NCBI GenBank assembly: GCA_017480325.1
Contig: JAFVAY010000012.1
Span: forward strand, 1-64,000
Direction of reading: 5' to 3'
From: Clostridiales bacterium
Lineage (GTDB): Bacteria; Bacillota; Clostridia; Saccharofermentanales; Saccharofermentanaceae
Length of the DNA stretch: 64,000 nt
Numbering within the stretch: the stretch's first letter is position 1; the number at the start of each line of letters is the position of its first letter. The notes beneath the pieces are model-generated. The model worked only from the letters and a program-made list of their open reading frames with translations. It was not told the DNA's origin and searched no databases. Of this stretch, positions 31,575 through 41,153 are shown piece by piece. A program made the position numbers and the translations under genes.

Positions 31575-33815
31575 ATGGAGAAGATTTTTAAGACCGAGAT
31601 CGCCGGTAGACCCTTTACAGTAAAGACAGGTCTTATCGGCCAGTTCGCTAACGGTGCGGCTCTTGTTAACTATGGTGAGACCACCGTTCTGTCTACGGCA
31701 ACAGCATCAAAGCAGCCCAGAGAAGGAATCGACTTTTTCCCTCTGTCCGTAGACTATGAAGAGAAGATGTATGCTGTAGGCAAGATCCCCGGAGGTTTTC
31801 TTAAGAGAGAGGGAAGACCCGGTGAGAAGGCTATCCTTACATCCCGTGTAATCGACAGACCTATTCGTCCTCTGTTCCCTAAGGATCTGAGAAATGATGT
31901 ATCTGTCAACAACCTCGTTATGTCAGTTGATCCCGACTGTTCACCTGAGATCGCTGCCATGCTTGGTACATCCATCGCTATCGCTATATCAGATATCCCG
32001 TGGAAGGGACCTGTCGGCGGTGTTGTATTGGGCCTTATCGACGGTAAGACGATCATCAATCCTACTCTCGAGCAGAGAGAGAAGAGCCAGATGTATGTAA
32101 CTCTCGCAGGTACTCTCAATAAGATCTGCATGGTCGAGGCCGGTGCTAATGAGGTTCCCGATGATGTTATGCTTAACGCTATCGCTGAGGGCCACGAGGA
32201 GATCAAGAAGATTTGTGAGTTCATTAATTCTATCGTAGCTGAGATCGGTAAGCCCAAGTTCTCCTATGAGTCTGCGGATGTACCGGAGGAGGTCTTCGCC
32301 GCTGTTAAGGAGTTCGCATGGGACAAGATGCGCGAGGCTGTTCTTGCAGTAGATAAGGAAGTCAGAGACGCTAAGGTAGATGCTCTTCAGGCTGAGGTTG
32401 CCGAGATGCTTGAGCAGAAGGAGGAGGGACTTTCCTCATGGGCTCCCGATGCTATCTATAAGCTTGAGAAGAAGGTAGTAAGAGATTATCTGTTCCGTGA
32501 GCATAAGCGTGTTGACGGAAGAGCACTGGATGAGATCCGTCCTCTTTCCGCTGCAATTGATGTAGTACCGAGAGTTCACGGTTCTTCTTACTTCCAGAGA
32601 GGTCAGACACAGGTTATGAATATCTGTACTCTCGCTCCTCTTGCCGATGCTCAGAAGCTCGAGGGCCTCGATGAGCAGACCTCTAAGAGATATATCCATC
32701 ACTATAATATGCCTGGTTACTCCACAGGTGAGGCTAAGCCCAGCAGAAGCCCGGGAAGACGTGAGATCGGTCACGGTGCTCTCGCTGAGAGATCTCTTAT
32801 TCCTGTTCTTCCTTCCGAGGAGGAGTTCCCTTACGCTATCAGAACTGTTTCTGAGATTACAATGAGTAACGGCTCCACATCTCAGGGCTCTGTCTGCGGA
32901 TCCACATTGTCACTTATGGCAGCAGGCGTACCGATCAAGAGACCTGTCGCCGGTATCTCATCCGGTCTTATCGTTAACGAAGAGGATGACAATGACTTCC
33001 TCGTATTCATGGATATCCAGGGTATCGAGGATTTCTTCGGCGATATGGACTTCAAGGTAGCAGGTACTACAGAAGGTATCACATCTATTCAGGTAGATAT
33101 CAAGGTAGAGGGTCTGTCTCTCGAGATCATTAAGCAGGCCTTCGAGATGACTCATAAGGGAAGACTTCAGATCATTAATGACGTAATTCTTCCTTGCATT
33201 CCCGAGCCTCGTAAGGAGCTGTCTCCTTATGCTCCGAGGATCATCACAATGCAGATTCCCGTTGACAAGATCCGTGAGGTTATCGGTTCCGGCGGAAAGG
33301 TCATCAATAAGATTATTGCCGACACAGGTGCGGATATCAATATCGAGGATGACGGTAAGCTTTATATCTCTACTCCCGATATGGAGGCTGCTGATAAGGC
33401 TCAGAAGATCATCAACGGTATTATCGCAGATCCCGAGGTAGGCGAGGAGTTCGACGGCGTAGTTACAAGACTTATGGACTTCGGTGCATTCGTCGAGTTC
33501 CTGCCCGGTAAGGAGGGCCTCGTACATATCTCCAAGATGGCTTGGAACAGAGTAGAGAAGGTGGAGGATGTTCTCCACGAGGGTGATCAGGTTCACGTTA
33601 AGCTCATCGAGATCGATTCTCAGGGAAGACTTAACCTCTCCATCCGTGATTGCCTGCCTAAGCCTGAGGGTTATGTAGAGGAAGAGCCCAGAAGACGTGA
33701 GAATCGTCCTAACCGCGAGAGAAGAAACGGCGGCTTCAACGGTAACAGAAACAGAAGAAACGACCATAACGATGACGATGGTTCTGACCGCAAGGGGAGA
33801 AGAATCGAGTTTTGA
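31575..33815 (+). CDS. pnp: polyribonucleotide nucleotidyltransferase (PNPase)
   Basis: A 746-residue phosphorolytic 3'-5' exoribonuclease of mRNA decay. Two RNase PH domains (residues about 1-220 and 315-545), with SRSPGRREIGHG in the second, then a KH domain (VIGSGGKVINKII) and an S1 domain (GAFVEFLPGKEGLVHISKM). It ends in a tail of about 40 residues rich in Arg, Asn and Asp. The perfect TAAGGAGG site before ATG 31575 is sequestered in the leader. It overlaps ymdB by four bases. The rpsO gene often found upstream of pnp is absent here. Confidence 0.97.
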   Translation: MEKIFKTEIAGRPFTVKTGLIGQFANGAALVNYGETTVLSTATASKQPREGIDFFPLSVDYEEKMYAVGKIPGGFLKREGRPGEKAILTSRVIDRPIRPLFPKDLRNDVSVNNLVMSVDPDCSPEIAAMLGTSIAIAISDIPWKGPVGGVVLGLIDGKTIINPTLEQREKSQMYVTLAGTLNKICMVEAGANEVPDDVMLNAIAEGHEEIKKICEFINSIVAEIGKPKFSYESADVPEEVFAAVKEFAWDKMREAVLAVDKEVRDAKVDALQAEVAEMLEQKEEGLSSWAPDAIYKLEKKVVRDYLFREHKRVDGRALDEIRPLSAAIDVVPRVHGSSYFQRGQTQVMNICTLAPLADAQKLEGLDEQTSKRYIHHYNMPGYSTGEAKPSRSPGRREIGHGALAERSLIPVLPSEEEFPYAIRTVSEITMSNGSTSQGSVCGSTLSLMAAGVPIKRPVAGISSGLIVNEEDDNDFLVFMDIQGIEDFFGDMDFKVAGTTEGITSIQVDIKVEGLSLEIIKQAFEMTHKGRLQIINDVILPCIPEPRKELSPYAPRIITMQIPVDKIREVIGSGGKVINKIIADTGADINIEDDGKLYISTPDMEAADKAQKIINGIIADPEVGEEFDGVVTRLMDFGAFVEFLPGKEGLVHISKMAWNRVEKVEDVLHEGDQVHVKLIEIDSQGRLNLSIRDCLPKPEGYVEEEPRRRENRPNRERRNGGFNGNRNRRNDHNDDDGSDRKGRRIEF

Positions 33816-34591
33816 GACTCTGTTTCATAGGTGATGTAGTCGGAAGTTCGGGGAGGAGGGCCCTTAAAGCCATCCTTCCCGGCTTTTTAACGTCTAACGG
33901 TATAGATTTCTGTGTTGTTAACGCGGAGAACAGTGCTCACGGCTTAGGCTGTAACGAGAAGATCTGCGCCGAGCTTAAGGCTCTCGGGGCTGATGTTATT
34001 ACACTCGGTAATCACACCTTCAGTAGCTACGATTTCCTGGGTAAGATAGATAAGCTTGATTATGTGGTCAAGCCCTCTAATGTCAGCTCATCATGGCCCG
34101 GGAATGATGTGGTTTATATTACTAAGAAGGGAGAGACTCTTGCCGTTATTAACGTAATGGGTCAGGTCAATATGCAGCCCTGTGCCGACAGCCCTTTCGA
34201 GGCGTGTGACAGACTTATTGATGATATTCATGCCAAGGGTGTTAAGACTGTGCTTGTGGATTTCCACAGTGAGACTACCAGCGAGAAGTGTGCCTTAGGC
34301 TACTATCTTGATGGTAAGGCTTCGCTAGTTATCGGGACTCATACTCATGTGCAGACCTCTGATAACAGAGTGCTGCCTCAAGGTACCGGATATATTACGG
34401 ACGCAGGTATGACGGGAAGTGTAGATTCTGTTCTAGGTATGGATATCGGTGCTTCCATAAGCAGGCTTAAGGATAAGATTCCGGTAAGATATGAGCCGGC
34501 TACAGGTCCTGCCATGATATGCGGTGTAACAGCTGTTGTTGACTCTGACGGGAAATGTACCGATATCAGGAGATTTACCGAATATGAATAA
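33812..34591 (+). CDS. ymdB: YmdB family metallophosphoesterase
   Basis: A 259-residue protein of the TIGR00282 family, a di-metal phosphoesterase reported to act on 2',3'-cyclic nucleotides in Bacillus. All ligand blocks are present: FIGDVVGSSGR, VNAENSAHG, TLGNHTF, DFHSETTSEK and GTHTHVQT. The start is TTG 33812, overlapping the pnp stop by four bases (TTGA), so expression follows pnp. Length is typical (about 260). Confidence 0.93.
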   Translation: MRLCFIGDVVGSSGRRALKAILPGFLTSNGIDFCVVNAENSAHGLGCNEKICAELKALGADVITLGNHTFSSYDFLGKIDKLDYVVKPSNVSSSWPGNDVVYITKKGETLAVINVMGQVNMQPCADSPFEACDRLIDDIHAKGVKTVLVDFHSETTSEKCALGYYLDGKASLVIGTHTHVQTSDNRVLPQGTGYITDAGMTGSVDSVLGMDIGASISRLKDKIPVRYEPATGPAMICGVTAVVDSDGKCTDIRRFTEYE

Positions 34592-35081
34592 GAAGAAAAT
34601 GATGATAGTTTTCCTGCTGCTGTCGGCGGTTCTTGTAGTCATTGATCAGCTTACGAAGAATTATATCGTCAGAAGCTTCGAGCTTCATACAGGAGTATCG
34701 TTTATTAATGACTTTTTCTCCTTCTATTATGTGCAGAACAAGGGGAGTGCTTTCTCCTTCCTCGCTGACAAGTCATGGGGAATATGGGTACTGACAGGTG
34801 TATCTACAGTTCTCGCGCTGATAGTTCTTTACTTCATGATAAAGTCGATAAAACTTGGCGAGAATCTTGTGGCATGCTGCATGGTGCTTCTGTTCTCTGG
34901 TGCTGTGGGTAACCTCATCGACAGATACAGACTTCACTATGTTGTTGACTTTATAAGATTCGACTTCGGAAGCTATACGTTTCCTATATTCAATATTGCT
35001 GATATCTGTGCCGTGCTTGGGACGATCATGCTCATCTCTATGCTTATATTCCTGCCTAAGAGGGTCGAGAAGATATGGTAA
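34584..35081 (+). CDS. lspA: lipoprotein signal peptidase (signal peptidase II)
   Basis: A 165-residue, four-TM aspartyl protease that cleaves lipoprotein signal peptides at the lipobox Cys; several lipoproteins in this window would be substrates. The catalytic Asp motifs are GAVGNLIDR and FNIADI, with the family YVQNKGSAFS block. ATG 34584 lies inside the ymdB end (eight-base overlap); a longer frame upstream is the ymdB shadow. Confidence 0.95.
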   Translation: MNKKKMMIVFLLLSAVLVVIDQLTKNYIVRSFELHTGVSFINDFFSFYYVQNKGSAFSFLADKSWGIWVLTGVSTVLALIVLYFMIKSIKLGENLVACCMVLLFSGAVGNLIDRYRLHYVVDFIRFDFGSYTFPIFNIADICAVLGTIMLISMLIFLPKRVEKIW

Positions 35082-35989
35082 ACGGTATTAATGAGCTTCA
35101 TGTTTCTGAAGTGATGAGACTTGATGTCTTCATCAGCTCTCGTATCGACTCTTATACTAGGTCATACTTTACCGGTCTTATTAATGACGGTAAGGTGCTT
35201 GTTAACGGGAAGACCGTTACTAAGGCAGGCTTTAAGGTCTCACCCGGGGATACAGTTACCGTGGATATTCCGGAACCTTTGAACACCGAGACCAAGCCTC
35301 AGGATATTCCGCTTGATATTCTGTATGAGGATGAGGATCTGATCATCATCAACAAGCCTCAGGGAATGGTGGTTCATCCGGGGGCGGGACATCATGACGG
35401 AACGCTGGTCAATGCTCTTCTTAAGCACTGTGACGGCAAGCTCTCCGATATCAACGGGGTGATCAGACCCGGTATAGTCCATCGTATCGATAAGGATACC
35501 TCCGGTGTGATGATGGCGGTTAAGAATAATGAGATGCATGTTAAGATCTCGGATATGTTAAGCCGTCACGAGATCGAGAGGACCTATCGAACCGTGGTAT
35601 ACGGAATTATCTCTGAGGACAGCGGTACTATAGATGCTCCTATAGGAAGGTCATCCAAGGACAGAAGACGTATGACTGTCGTGACTGAAGGAAAACCTTC
35701 TGTTACTCACTTCGAGGTCATCGAGAGATATAGGGAGGGAACGGATCTTCGTGTGGTTCTCGAGACAGGAAGAACTCATCAGATAAGAGCGCATATGACA
35801 TATATAGGTCATCCTGTTATGGGAGATCCTCTTTATGCGCCTAAGCGTAACACTTTCGGGCTCGAGGGCCAGTGCCTTCACAGTAAGTCGATAAGATTCA
35901 CTCATCCGAGGACCGGAGAAGAGCTTTACTTCGAGACAGAGCTTCCCGAATACTACGTTAAGCTCATAGAGGGATTAACCTCACTATAG
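35075..35989 (+). CDS. rluD: RluD family 23S rRNA pseudouridine synthase
   Basis: A 304-residue RluA/RluD-type synthase. The S4 RNA-binding domain spans residues about 10-65 (RLDVFISSRIDSYTRSYF); the catalytic domain has GMVVHPGAGHHDGTLVN, GIVHRIDKDTSGVMM (catalytic Asp), ETGRTHQIRAH and the HPVMGDPLY block. Predicted to modify uridines in helix 69 of 23S rRNA, although paralogues differ in target. It overlaps lspA by seven bases and completes the pnp-ymdB-lspA-rluD unit. Confidence 0.92.
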   Translation: MVNGINELHVSEVMRLDVFISSRIDSYTRSYFTGLINDGKVLVNGKTVTKAGFKVSPGDTVTVDIPEPLNTETKPQDIPLDILYEDEDLIIINKPQGMVVHPGAGHHDGTLVNALLKHCDGKLSDINGVIRPGIVHRIDKDTSGVMMAVKNNEMHVKISDMLSRHEIERTYRTVVYGIISEDSGTIDAPIGRSSKDRRRMTVVTEGKPSVTHFEVIERYREGTDLRVVLETGRTHQIRAHMTYIGHPVMGDPLYAPKRNTFGLEGQCLHSKSIRFTHPRTGEELYFETELPEYYVKLIEGLTSL

Positions 35990-35991
35990 TA

Positions 35992-36000
35992 TGGTAGAAT
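35992..36000 (+). promoter_or_regulatory. extended -10 promoter for phoH, possibly leaderless
   Basis: TGGTAGAAT (35992-36000) ends seven bases before ATG 36008. No Shine-Dalgarno lies between them, so transcription probably starts at or next to the ATG. Confidence 0.55.
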
Positions 36001-36007
36001 CGTAAAT

Positions 36008-36868
36008 ATGAACGGCAGCTTCAGTAATGACATCTTCCGAGAGGGTAAAGTTAACGGTTACGTCTCTGACATAGCCGCTTTCTACGGCTGTACCGCAGAG
36101 TATACCGATACGTCCGTAAATGTCGAGGGAGAGACGCTGTCTCAGGTCAACAGAGCGATTGCCGCCATAGAGGAATTTATCACCTCTCAGGTCGAGGTGA
36201 TATATACGACTCCGTCCGGCCGCCAGATCAAGCCTAAGACCTACGGACAGAAATACTATGTAGATGCCATCAACAGATCAGAGCTGGTAATTTGCTCCGG
36301 ACCTGCAGGCTCGGGCAAGACCTTCTTAGGCGTCGCCATGGCTGTTAAGGCCTTCAGAAGTCATGAAGTATCAAGGATAATATTAACTAGACCCGCAGTA
36401 GAAGCGGGCGAGCGCTTGGGTTTCCTTCCGGGCGATATCGAGGAGAAGGTCAACCCTTATATGAGACCTATATACGATGCTCTCGAGGTGCTGCTGGGAC
36501 CGGAGCTTTTCGAGAGGTATTACGAGAAGGGGTTGATCGAGGTGTCGCCGCTGGCCTTTATGAGGGGAAGAAATCTTGATGACGCCTTCGTGCTTCTTGA
36601 CGAGGCGCAGAACACCACCTGCGAGCAGATGAAGATGTTCCTTACAAGATTGGGACTCAACTGCAAGGCCTGTGTCTGTGGCGATTTTACTCAGATCGAT
36701 CTTCCGAGAGGCGTGAAGAGCGGTCTTGATGATTCTATTAACGTGCTTCACAACGTGGAAGGGATTAGTATTGTCTCCCTTATGAATGATGATATCGTAA
36801 GAAATCCGCTGGTAAGAAAGATAGTCGCGGCTTATGATGAGAGGGACAGGTTACATACATATGAATAA
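36008..36868 (+). CDS. phoH: PhoH-like ATPase
   Basis: A 286-residue cytosolic P-loop protein: a small N-terminal KH-like region, Walker A GPAGSGKTF (residues about 99-107), the ARPAVEAGE-like TRPAVEAGERLGFLPG block, FMRGRNLDD, Walker B DEAQN, and the QIDLPRG motif. It is slightly shorter than the usual 310-330. PhoH/YbeZ neighbours YbeY in most bacteria and is thought to act in rRNA or ribosome metabolism, and here the YbeY domain is two genes downstream. It overlaps pgpH by eight bases. Confidence 0.93.
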   Translation: MNGSFSNDIFREGKVNGYVSDIAAFYGCTAEYTDTSVNVEGETLSQVNRAIAAIEEFITSQVEVIYTTPSGRQIKPKTYGQKYYVDAINRSELVICSGPAGSGKTFLGVAMAVKAFRSHEVSRIILTRPAVEAGERLGFLPGDIEEKVNPYMRPIYDALEVLLGPELFERYYEKGLIEVSPLAFMRGRNLDDAFVLLDEAQNTTCEQMKMFLTRLGLNCKACVCGDFTQIDLPRGVKSGLDDSINVLHNVEGISIVSLMNDDIVRNPLVRKIVAAYDERDRLHTYE

Positions 36869-38915
36869 ATCTTCTTTTCAACAGATATTCGTAAGCATAT
36901 TAAGCGTGTTGATAATAATATTGCTGGTCTTCTACGGCTACAGACCGGTAAGCTACGACCTCTCCGTAGGCTCCGTATCTAACCGCGATATATACGCTCA
37001 GAGAAGCTTCGTCGATACATATCAGACCGAGTATGAGGCTGTGCTTGCCAAGAATACAGTAAGTCCGATATTTATACGTTCAGAGGATCTGTCGGATCAG
37101 AATAAGACGAATATGGAGTTGTTCTTCTCTATAATTCGTGAGACACGTAATCACAGATTAAGTATATACGGCACTCCCGCAGAGGATTGGTCCGAGTATG
37201 TGGATGCCATGAAGTCACAGCTTGCTTCAGAGTTTACCAATATACCTGACGATCATACCCTTGACGTATTCCTGCTTATGTCCTCTTCGGCATTTAACTT
37301 CATGCAGGATAAGGGAATATCCATCACTGAGATCATCATGATGGATAATGTCAATGCCGATTCTCTGTCGCAGTCGATCGATAACAGGATCGAGGTCTTC
37401 AATGAGAATTATCCTGAGTATTCTTCTTATTCGGAAGAGCTGTCTACAGTTCTTAAGTGTATTCTTACACCTAACTCGGTGTTCGATTCCGATGCTACCG
37501 ATGAAGCGGGGGAGAATGCTTATCTCGCGGTAATAAATGAGCCGGTCACTGTTGATAAGGGCACGAAGATAATCTCTGCAGGAGATGTAGTGACCGAGCA
37601 TATGTATCAAAGTCTCGTCGATCTCGAGCTTATAAGAAGCGATACGACGGACCTTCTCATCCTCGCAAGGATCGCGGCTTACATAATCATTCTGTCAATC
37701 GCGATGTTTATGTATTTCATAAAGAAGGATGCGGATCTCTTCCCGGATATGAGAGTCTTCTACATGATAGTAATTACCTTCGTGATCCCTATCGTGGCGT
37801 CTGTGTACCTTGCCGAGCTTTCCATGATAATCATCGTGTCGCTGTTCCTCACGGCGATAGCGTCGACGTATCTGGGTACCAGAGACGGAATTATCCTGTC
37901 GATTATAGAGACTCTTATGATGTGGCCTCTTTATAACTTCGATTCGGAATTTATATTCGTATCCATAGTTGGTATTATCGTTACCGGTACTATAGCAGGC
38001 AAGAAGAATCGTTCCTTTAACAGCGCCAGCCTGATTATCACGCCGGCTGTGGCCTGCGTGTTGTCGGTAATAAGCTATAACGCTATTTTTACGACTACAT
38101 TAAGAGACTACATCGAATCAAGCGTACTAACCGGCGTGTCTGTGGTGTTGTCCATCATTCTTGCCATAGGAGTTATGCCTATCGTGGAGCTCTTCTCGAA
38201 GGTGGTATCTCCTGTTAAGCTTATCGAGCTGTCTCAGCCCGGTAACCCTCTTCTTAAGAGGCTTTTCCTGGAGGCTCCCGGGACCTACAGTCATTCCATG
38301 ATGGTAGCCTCTCTGGCGGACTCAGGTGCTGCTGCCGTAGGTGCTGATGCATTGTTCTGCCGAGTGGCAAGCTACTTCCACGATATAGGAAAGCTTGAGA
38401 ATCCCAAGTTCTTCACAGAGAATCAAAGCGACGGCTATAACCCCCACGACAGTCTGCCTACGTTAGAGAGTGTCAGTATCATTACTGCACATACCAAGGA
38501 CGGAGTCAGACTGGCAAGAAAGCATCATCTGCCCGAGTCCTTTGTCAGGATAATCGAGGAGCATCACGGTACGACCTATCCCGGATATTTCTACTTCAAG
38601 GCTTGTAAGGAAGCGCAGGAGGCGGGACTTCCCGAGCCCGATCCCGATGAATTCCGTTATCAGGGCAGTATCCCGAGCTCCAAGGAGTCGGCAATCATAA
38701 TGATCGCAGATACCTGTGAGGCTGCTATAAGGTCCAATAAGCTCAATGATATTGATGAGATCGAGAAGCTTATCAGGAAGCTTATCAAGGGTAAGATCGA
38801 TCAGGATCAGCTTAATAATTCCGGTCTGTCCTTCGATGACCTGGAGAAGATCGTTAACGCCTTTAAGCAGGTCTATGCAGGAACACTTCACGAAAGGATT
38901 CAGTATCCTCAATGA
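36861..38915 (+). CDS. pgpH: PgpH-type 7TM-HD cyclic-di-AMP phosphodiesterase
   Basis: A 684-residue membrane protein: N-terminal TM, an extracytoplasmic 7TMR-HDED region to about residue 270, seven TM helices (about 275-450) and a cytosolic HD domain with the metal motif YFHDIGKLENP, followed by HTKDGVRLARKH and EEHHGTT. Members (PgpH/YqfF) hydrolyse c-di-AMP. ATG 36861 has AGG about ten bases upstream; an in-frame ATG at 36834 lacks a ribosome site. Its stop overlaps the ybeY-era start (ATGA). Confidence 0.93.
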   Translation: MNKSSFQQIFVSILSVLIIILLVFYGYRPVSYDLSVGSVSNRDIYAQRSFVDTYQTEYEAVLAKNTVSPIFIRSEDLSDQNKTNMELFFSIIRETRNHRLSIYGTPAEDWSEYVDAMKSQLASEFTNIPDDHTLDVFLLMSSSAFNFMQDKGISITEIIMMDNVNADSLSQSIDNRIEVFNENYPEYSSYSEELSTVLKCILTPNSVFDSDATDEAGENAYLAVINEPVTVDKGTKIISAGDVVTEHMYQSLVDLELIRSDTTDLLILARIAAYIIILSIAMFMYFIKKDADLFPDMRVFYMIVITFVIPIVASVYLAELSMIIIVSLFLTAIASTYLGTRDGIILSIIETLMMWPLYNFDSEFIFVSIVGIIVTGTIAGKKNRSFNSASLIITPAVACVLSVISYNAIFTTTLRDYIESSVLTGVSVVLSIILAIGVMPIVELFSKVVSPVKLIELSQPGNPLLKRLFLEAPGTYSHSMMVASLADSGAAAVGADALFCRVASYFHDIGKLENPKFFTENQSDGYNPHDSLPTLESVSIITAHTKDGVRLARKHHLPESFVRIIEEHHGTTYPGYFYFKACKEAQEAGLPEPDPDEFRYQGSIPSSKESAIIMIADTCEAAIRSNKLNDIDEIEKLIRKLIKGKIDQDQLNNSGLSFDDLEKIVNAFKQVYAGTLHERIQYPQ

Positions 38916-40435
38916 GAATAAACATAATTAACAATTGTGCAGGGCTCGACGATGCCAAGATCGATTCCTGGAAGATATATATAGATAAGCTCGCCGTAGC
39001 CTTCGAGGAAAGGGGCTATGCTAAGGATATTCCTCTCAAGATCATGGAGGATACATACGCCACACTTACCTTCGTAGGAGAGGATGAGATTAGAGCCGTT
39101 AATGAAGAGCAGCGAGGGATCGATAAGGTGACGGATGTTTTGTCATTTCCGATAGTCGATATGAATAACGGAAGGCTCATAGATAAGACCGGCGGAATTG
39201 ACTTCGAGCTTGATGAAGAGGGAAATGAGGTCCTTAATCTGGGAGATATTCTCATTAATCCCGATGAGGCTTATTCCAATGCCGATAAGTACGGACACAG
39301 CATCGAGCGTGAGGTGGCATTTCTGACTGCTCATTCGCTTCTTCACCTTACAGGCTACGATCATATAGACAGTAAGGATGAGAAGCTCATGATCAAAGCG
39401 CAGAAGGAGCTTATGAGTGATATAGGTCTGGCAGTAGCCGACGAGGCTTCCGAGCTTACAGATCATCTTAACGATAACATCGCATATCCCGCAGGATCTA
39501 TTGCCAAGCACTGTGGATTCATATCTATCCTCGGACGTCCTAATGTAGGAAAATCGACCTTCATCAACTATATAACCGGCATGAAGGTGGCTATCGTATC
39601 TCATAAGCCTCAGACCACCAGAACTAATATCAGATCTATCTATAACACGGATGAGTCTCAGATCATATTCGTCGATACTCCCGGCGTTCATAAGCCCGGG
39701 AATAAGCTCGGAAAAATAATGGTAGAGAACAGCTTCACCAGTGCTAAGAATGCGGATGCGGTCCTTCTTATCGCTGACTCCAGATTCATTTCGCCGGGAG
39801 CTACCGAGAAGAGATTATTGGAGCTTTGCCGCGAGCATAACAAAAAGGTTGTTCTTGCCGTAAATAAATCAGATGAGGTATCAAAGGAGAGCCTTCTTCC
39901 CATGATCGCTTCATACTCTGATCTTTACGACTTCACGGATATTGTTCCCATATCGGCTAAGACCGGAGATAACGTGGATGTTCTCCTCAAAGTGTTAGAG
40001 GGATTGCTTCCTGAAGGCCCGAGGCTTTACGATTCCGAATACATGACGGATCAGACCGAGAGAACGATCGCAGCCGAGCTTATAAGAGAGCAGATACTTC
40101 ACTTCGTTAATCAGGAGATACCTCACGGTACAGCCGTGGAGATAGATTCCTTCGAGGAGCAGTATGAGGATAATGCCAAGGATGAATACGATCGTAAATG
40201 CGTAGTTATCAAGGCCACTATAATCTGTGAGAGGGATTCTCATAAGGCAATCATAATCGGCAGGGGCGGACAGATGATTAAACGCATCGGTACTTCTTCC
40301 AGAATCAATATAGAGAGGCTTACCGGGTGTAAGGTGTACCTTGAGCTTTTCGTAAAGGTGAGGGAGGACTGGAAGAACAACGACACTCTCTTAAGAAGCT
40401 ACGGCTTCAGGCCGGAAGAAGACTCCGATAAGTAA
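38912..40435 (+). CDS. fused endoribonuclease YbeY - GTPase Era
   Basis: A 507-residue protein made of two ribosome-maturation factors in one frame. Residues 1-170 are YbeY: TDVLSFPI and the zinc motif HSLLHLTGYDH. After a linker of about 30 residues, residues about 200-507 are Era: G1 GRPNVGKST, G3 DTPG, G4 NKSD, G5 SAK and a C-terminal KH domain (IIGRGGQMIKRIG). YbeY acts in 16S 3'-end processing and rRNA quality control, and Era binds the 16S 3' end, so the fusion joins partners in 30S maturation. The dgkA gene often lying between them in Bacillota is absent. No frameshift or internal start signal was seen at the junction. Confidence 0.95.
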   Translation: MRINIINNCAGLDDAKIDSWKIYIDKLAVAFEERGYAKDIPLKIMEDTYATLTFVGEDEIRAVNEEQRGIDKVTDVLSFPIVDMNNGRLIDKTGGIDFELDEEGNEVLNLGDILINPDEAYSNADKYGHSIEREVAFLTAHSLLHLTGYDHIDSKDEKLMIKAQKELMSDIGLAVADEASELTDHLNDNIAYPAGSIAKHCGFISILGRPNVGKSTFINYITGMKVAIVSHKPQTTRTNIRSIYNTDESQIIFVDTPGVHKPGNKLGKIMVENSFTSAKNADAVLLIADSRFISPGATEKRLLELCREHNKKVVLAVNKSDEVSKESLLPMIASYSDLYDFTDIVPISAKTGDNVDVLLKVLEGLLPEGPRLYDSEYMTDQTERTIAAELIREQILHFVNQEIPHGTAVEIDSFEEQYEDNAKDEYDRKCVVIKATIICERDSHKAIIIGRGGQMIKRIGTSSRINIERLTGCKVYLELFVKVREDWKNNDTLLRSYGFRPEEDSDK

Positions 40436-40448
40436 CCGGAGGAAGAAG

Positions 40449-41153
40449 ATGTCGTCAGAGCCCGAGACCTTCAAAGGGATCATACTCAAGTCCACCGAAT
40501 ATAAAGAGAAGGACAGACTGATCTCAGTCCTTACCAAGGATCGGGGGATCGTCAATATCTGTGTTAAGGGTGTGGCGGGAAAGAACTCCAGGTTTGCCTT
40601 CGCATCGCTTCCGTATTCTTACTGCGACTTCGTGGTCACGCTCACGCATGATTTCTACTATCTTAAGGAGGGGATCGTTATCTCCGGTAATACCGGCATC
40701 ATGGATTCTCTCGAGTCTATGGCGGTGGCGGGGCATATCTCGGACTGCTTAAGAGAATCGGTGATGCAAAGTGATAATGCACCCGCCTGCTATGAGCTAG
40801 CGATTTACTCCTATTATGTTCTATCCAATACTCCAAGCTATTATCTTCAGGCTATGTGTATCTTTAACTGGAGGCTTATGTGGATACTTGGGCTTGCTTC
40901 TAAGGCCTCCGAATGTGTTAATGCCGCAGGTGACATGAAGCTGTCATCAAGGTCCTGCGAGATACTGGACTTTATAGGGGAGAATCCTGTCAATAAGATA
41001 TTTACTATCAAGCTCGAGCCCTCTGATATAGAGGAGCTTCGAAGGTTTACCTTAAGATATGTAAGCGTACAGTTCGAGAAAGATATACCTGATCCTATAT
41101 TAAGGCTTAATCTTCCTGTCATAAGAAGAAAGGATGCAGCAGATGAAACTTAA
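40449..41153 (+). CDS. recO: DNA repair protein RecO
   Basis: A 234-residue protein of the RecFOR recombinational repair pathway: an N-terminal OB fold (FKGIILKSTEYKEKDRLISVLT, read as two blocks; GIVNICVKGVAG) and a helical C-terminal domain. Cysteines around residues 160-180 do not form an evident full zinc-finger motif. RecO typically follows era in Bacillota, as here (13-base gap, CCGGAGGAAG ribosome site). Confidence 0.88.
   Translation: MSSEPETFKGIILKSTEYKEKDRLISVLTKDRGIVNICVKGVAGKNSRFAFASLPYSYCDFVVTLTHDFYYLKEGIVISGNTGIMDSLESMAVAGHISDCLRESVMQSDNAPACYELAIYSYYVLSNTPSYYLQAMCIFNWRLMWILGLASKASECVNAAGDMKLSSRSCEILDFIGENPVNKIFTIKLEPSDIEELRRFTLRYVSVQFEKDIPDPILRLNLPVIRRKDAADET

Noticed and set aside
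32958..33767. 269-codon open frame on the minus strand inside pnp
   Set aside because: Antisense mirror of the pnp coding pattern, no ribosome site, no recognisable protein; pnp itself is unmistakable.
38912..40435. Frameshift artefact joining ybeY and era
   Set aside because: Both domains are in one continuous frame with a linker of normal composition and no internal ribosome site; re-sequencing would still be decisive.
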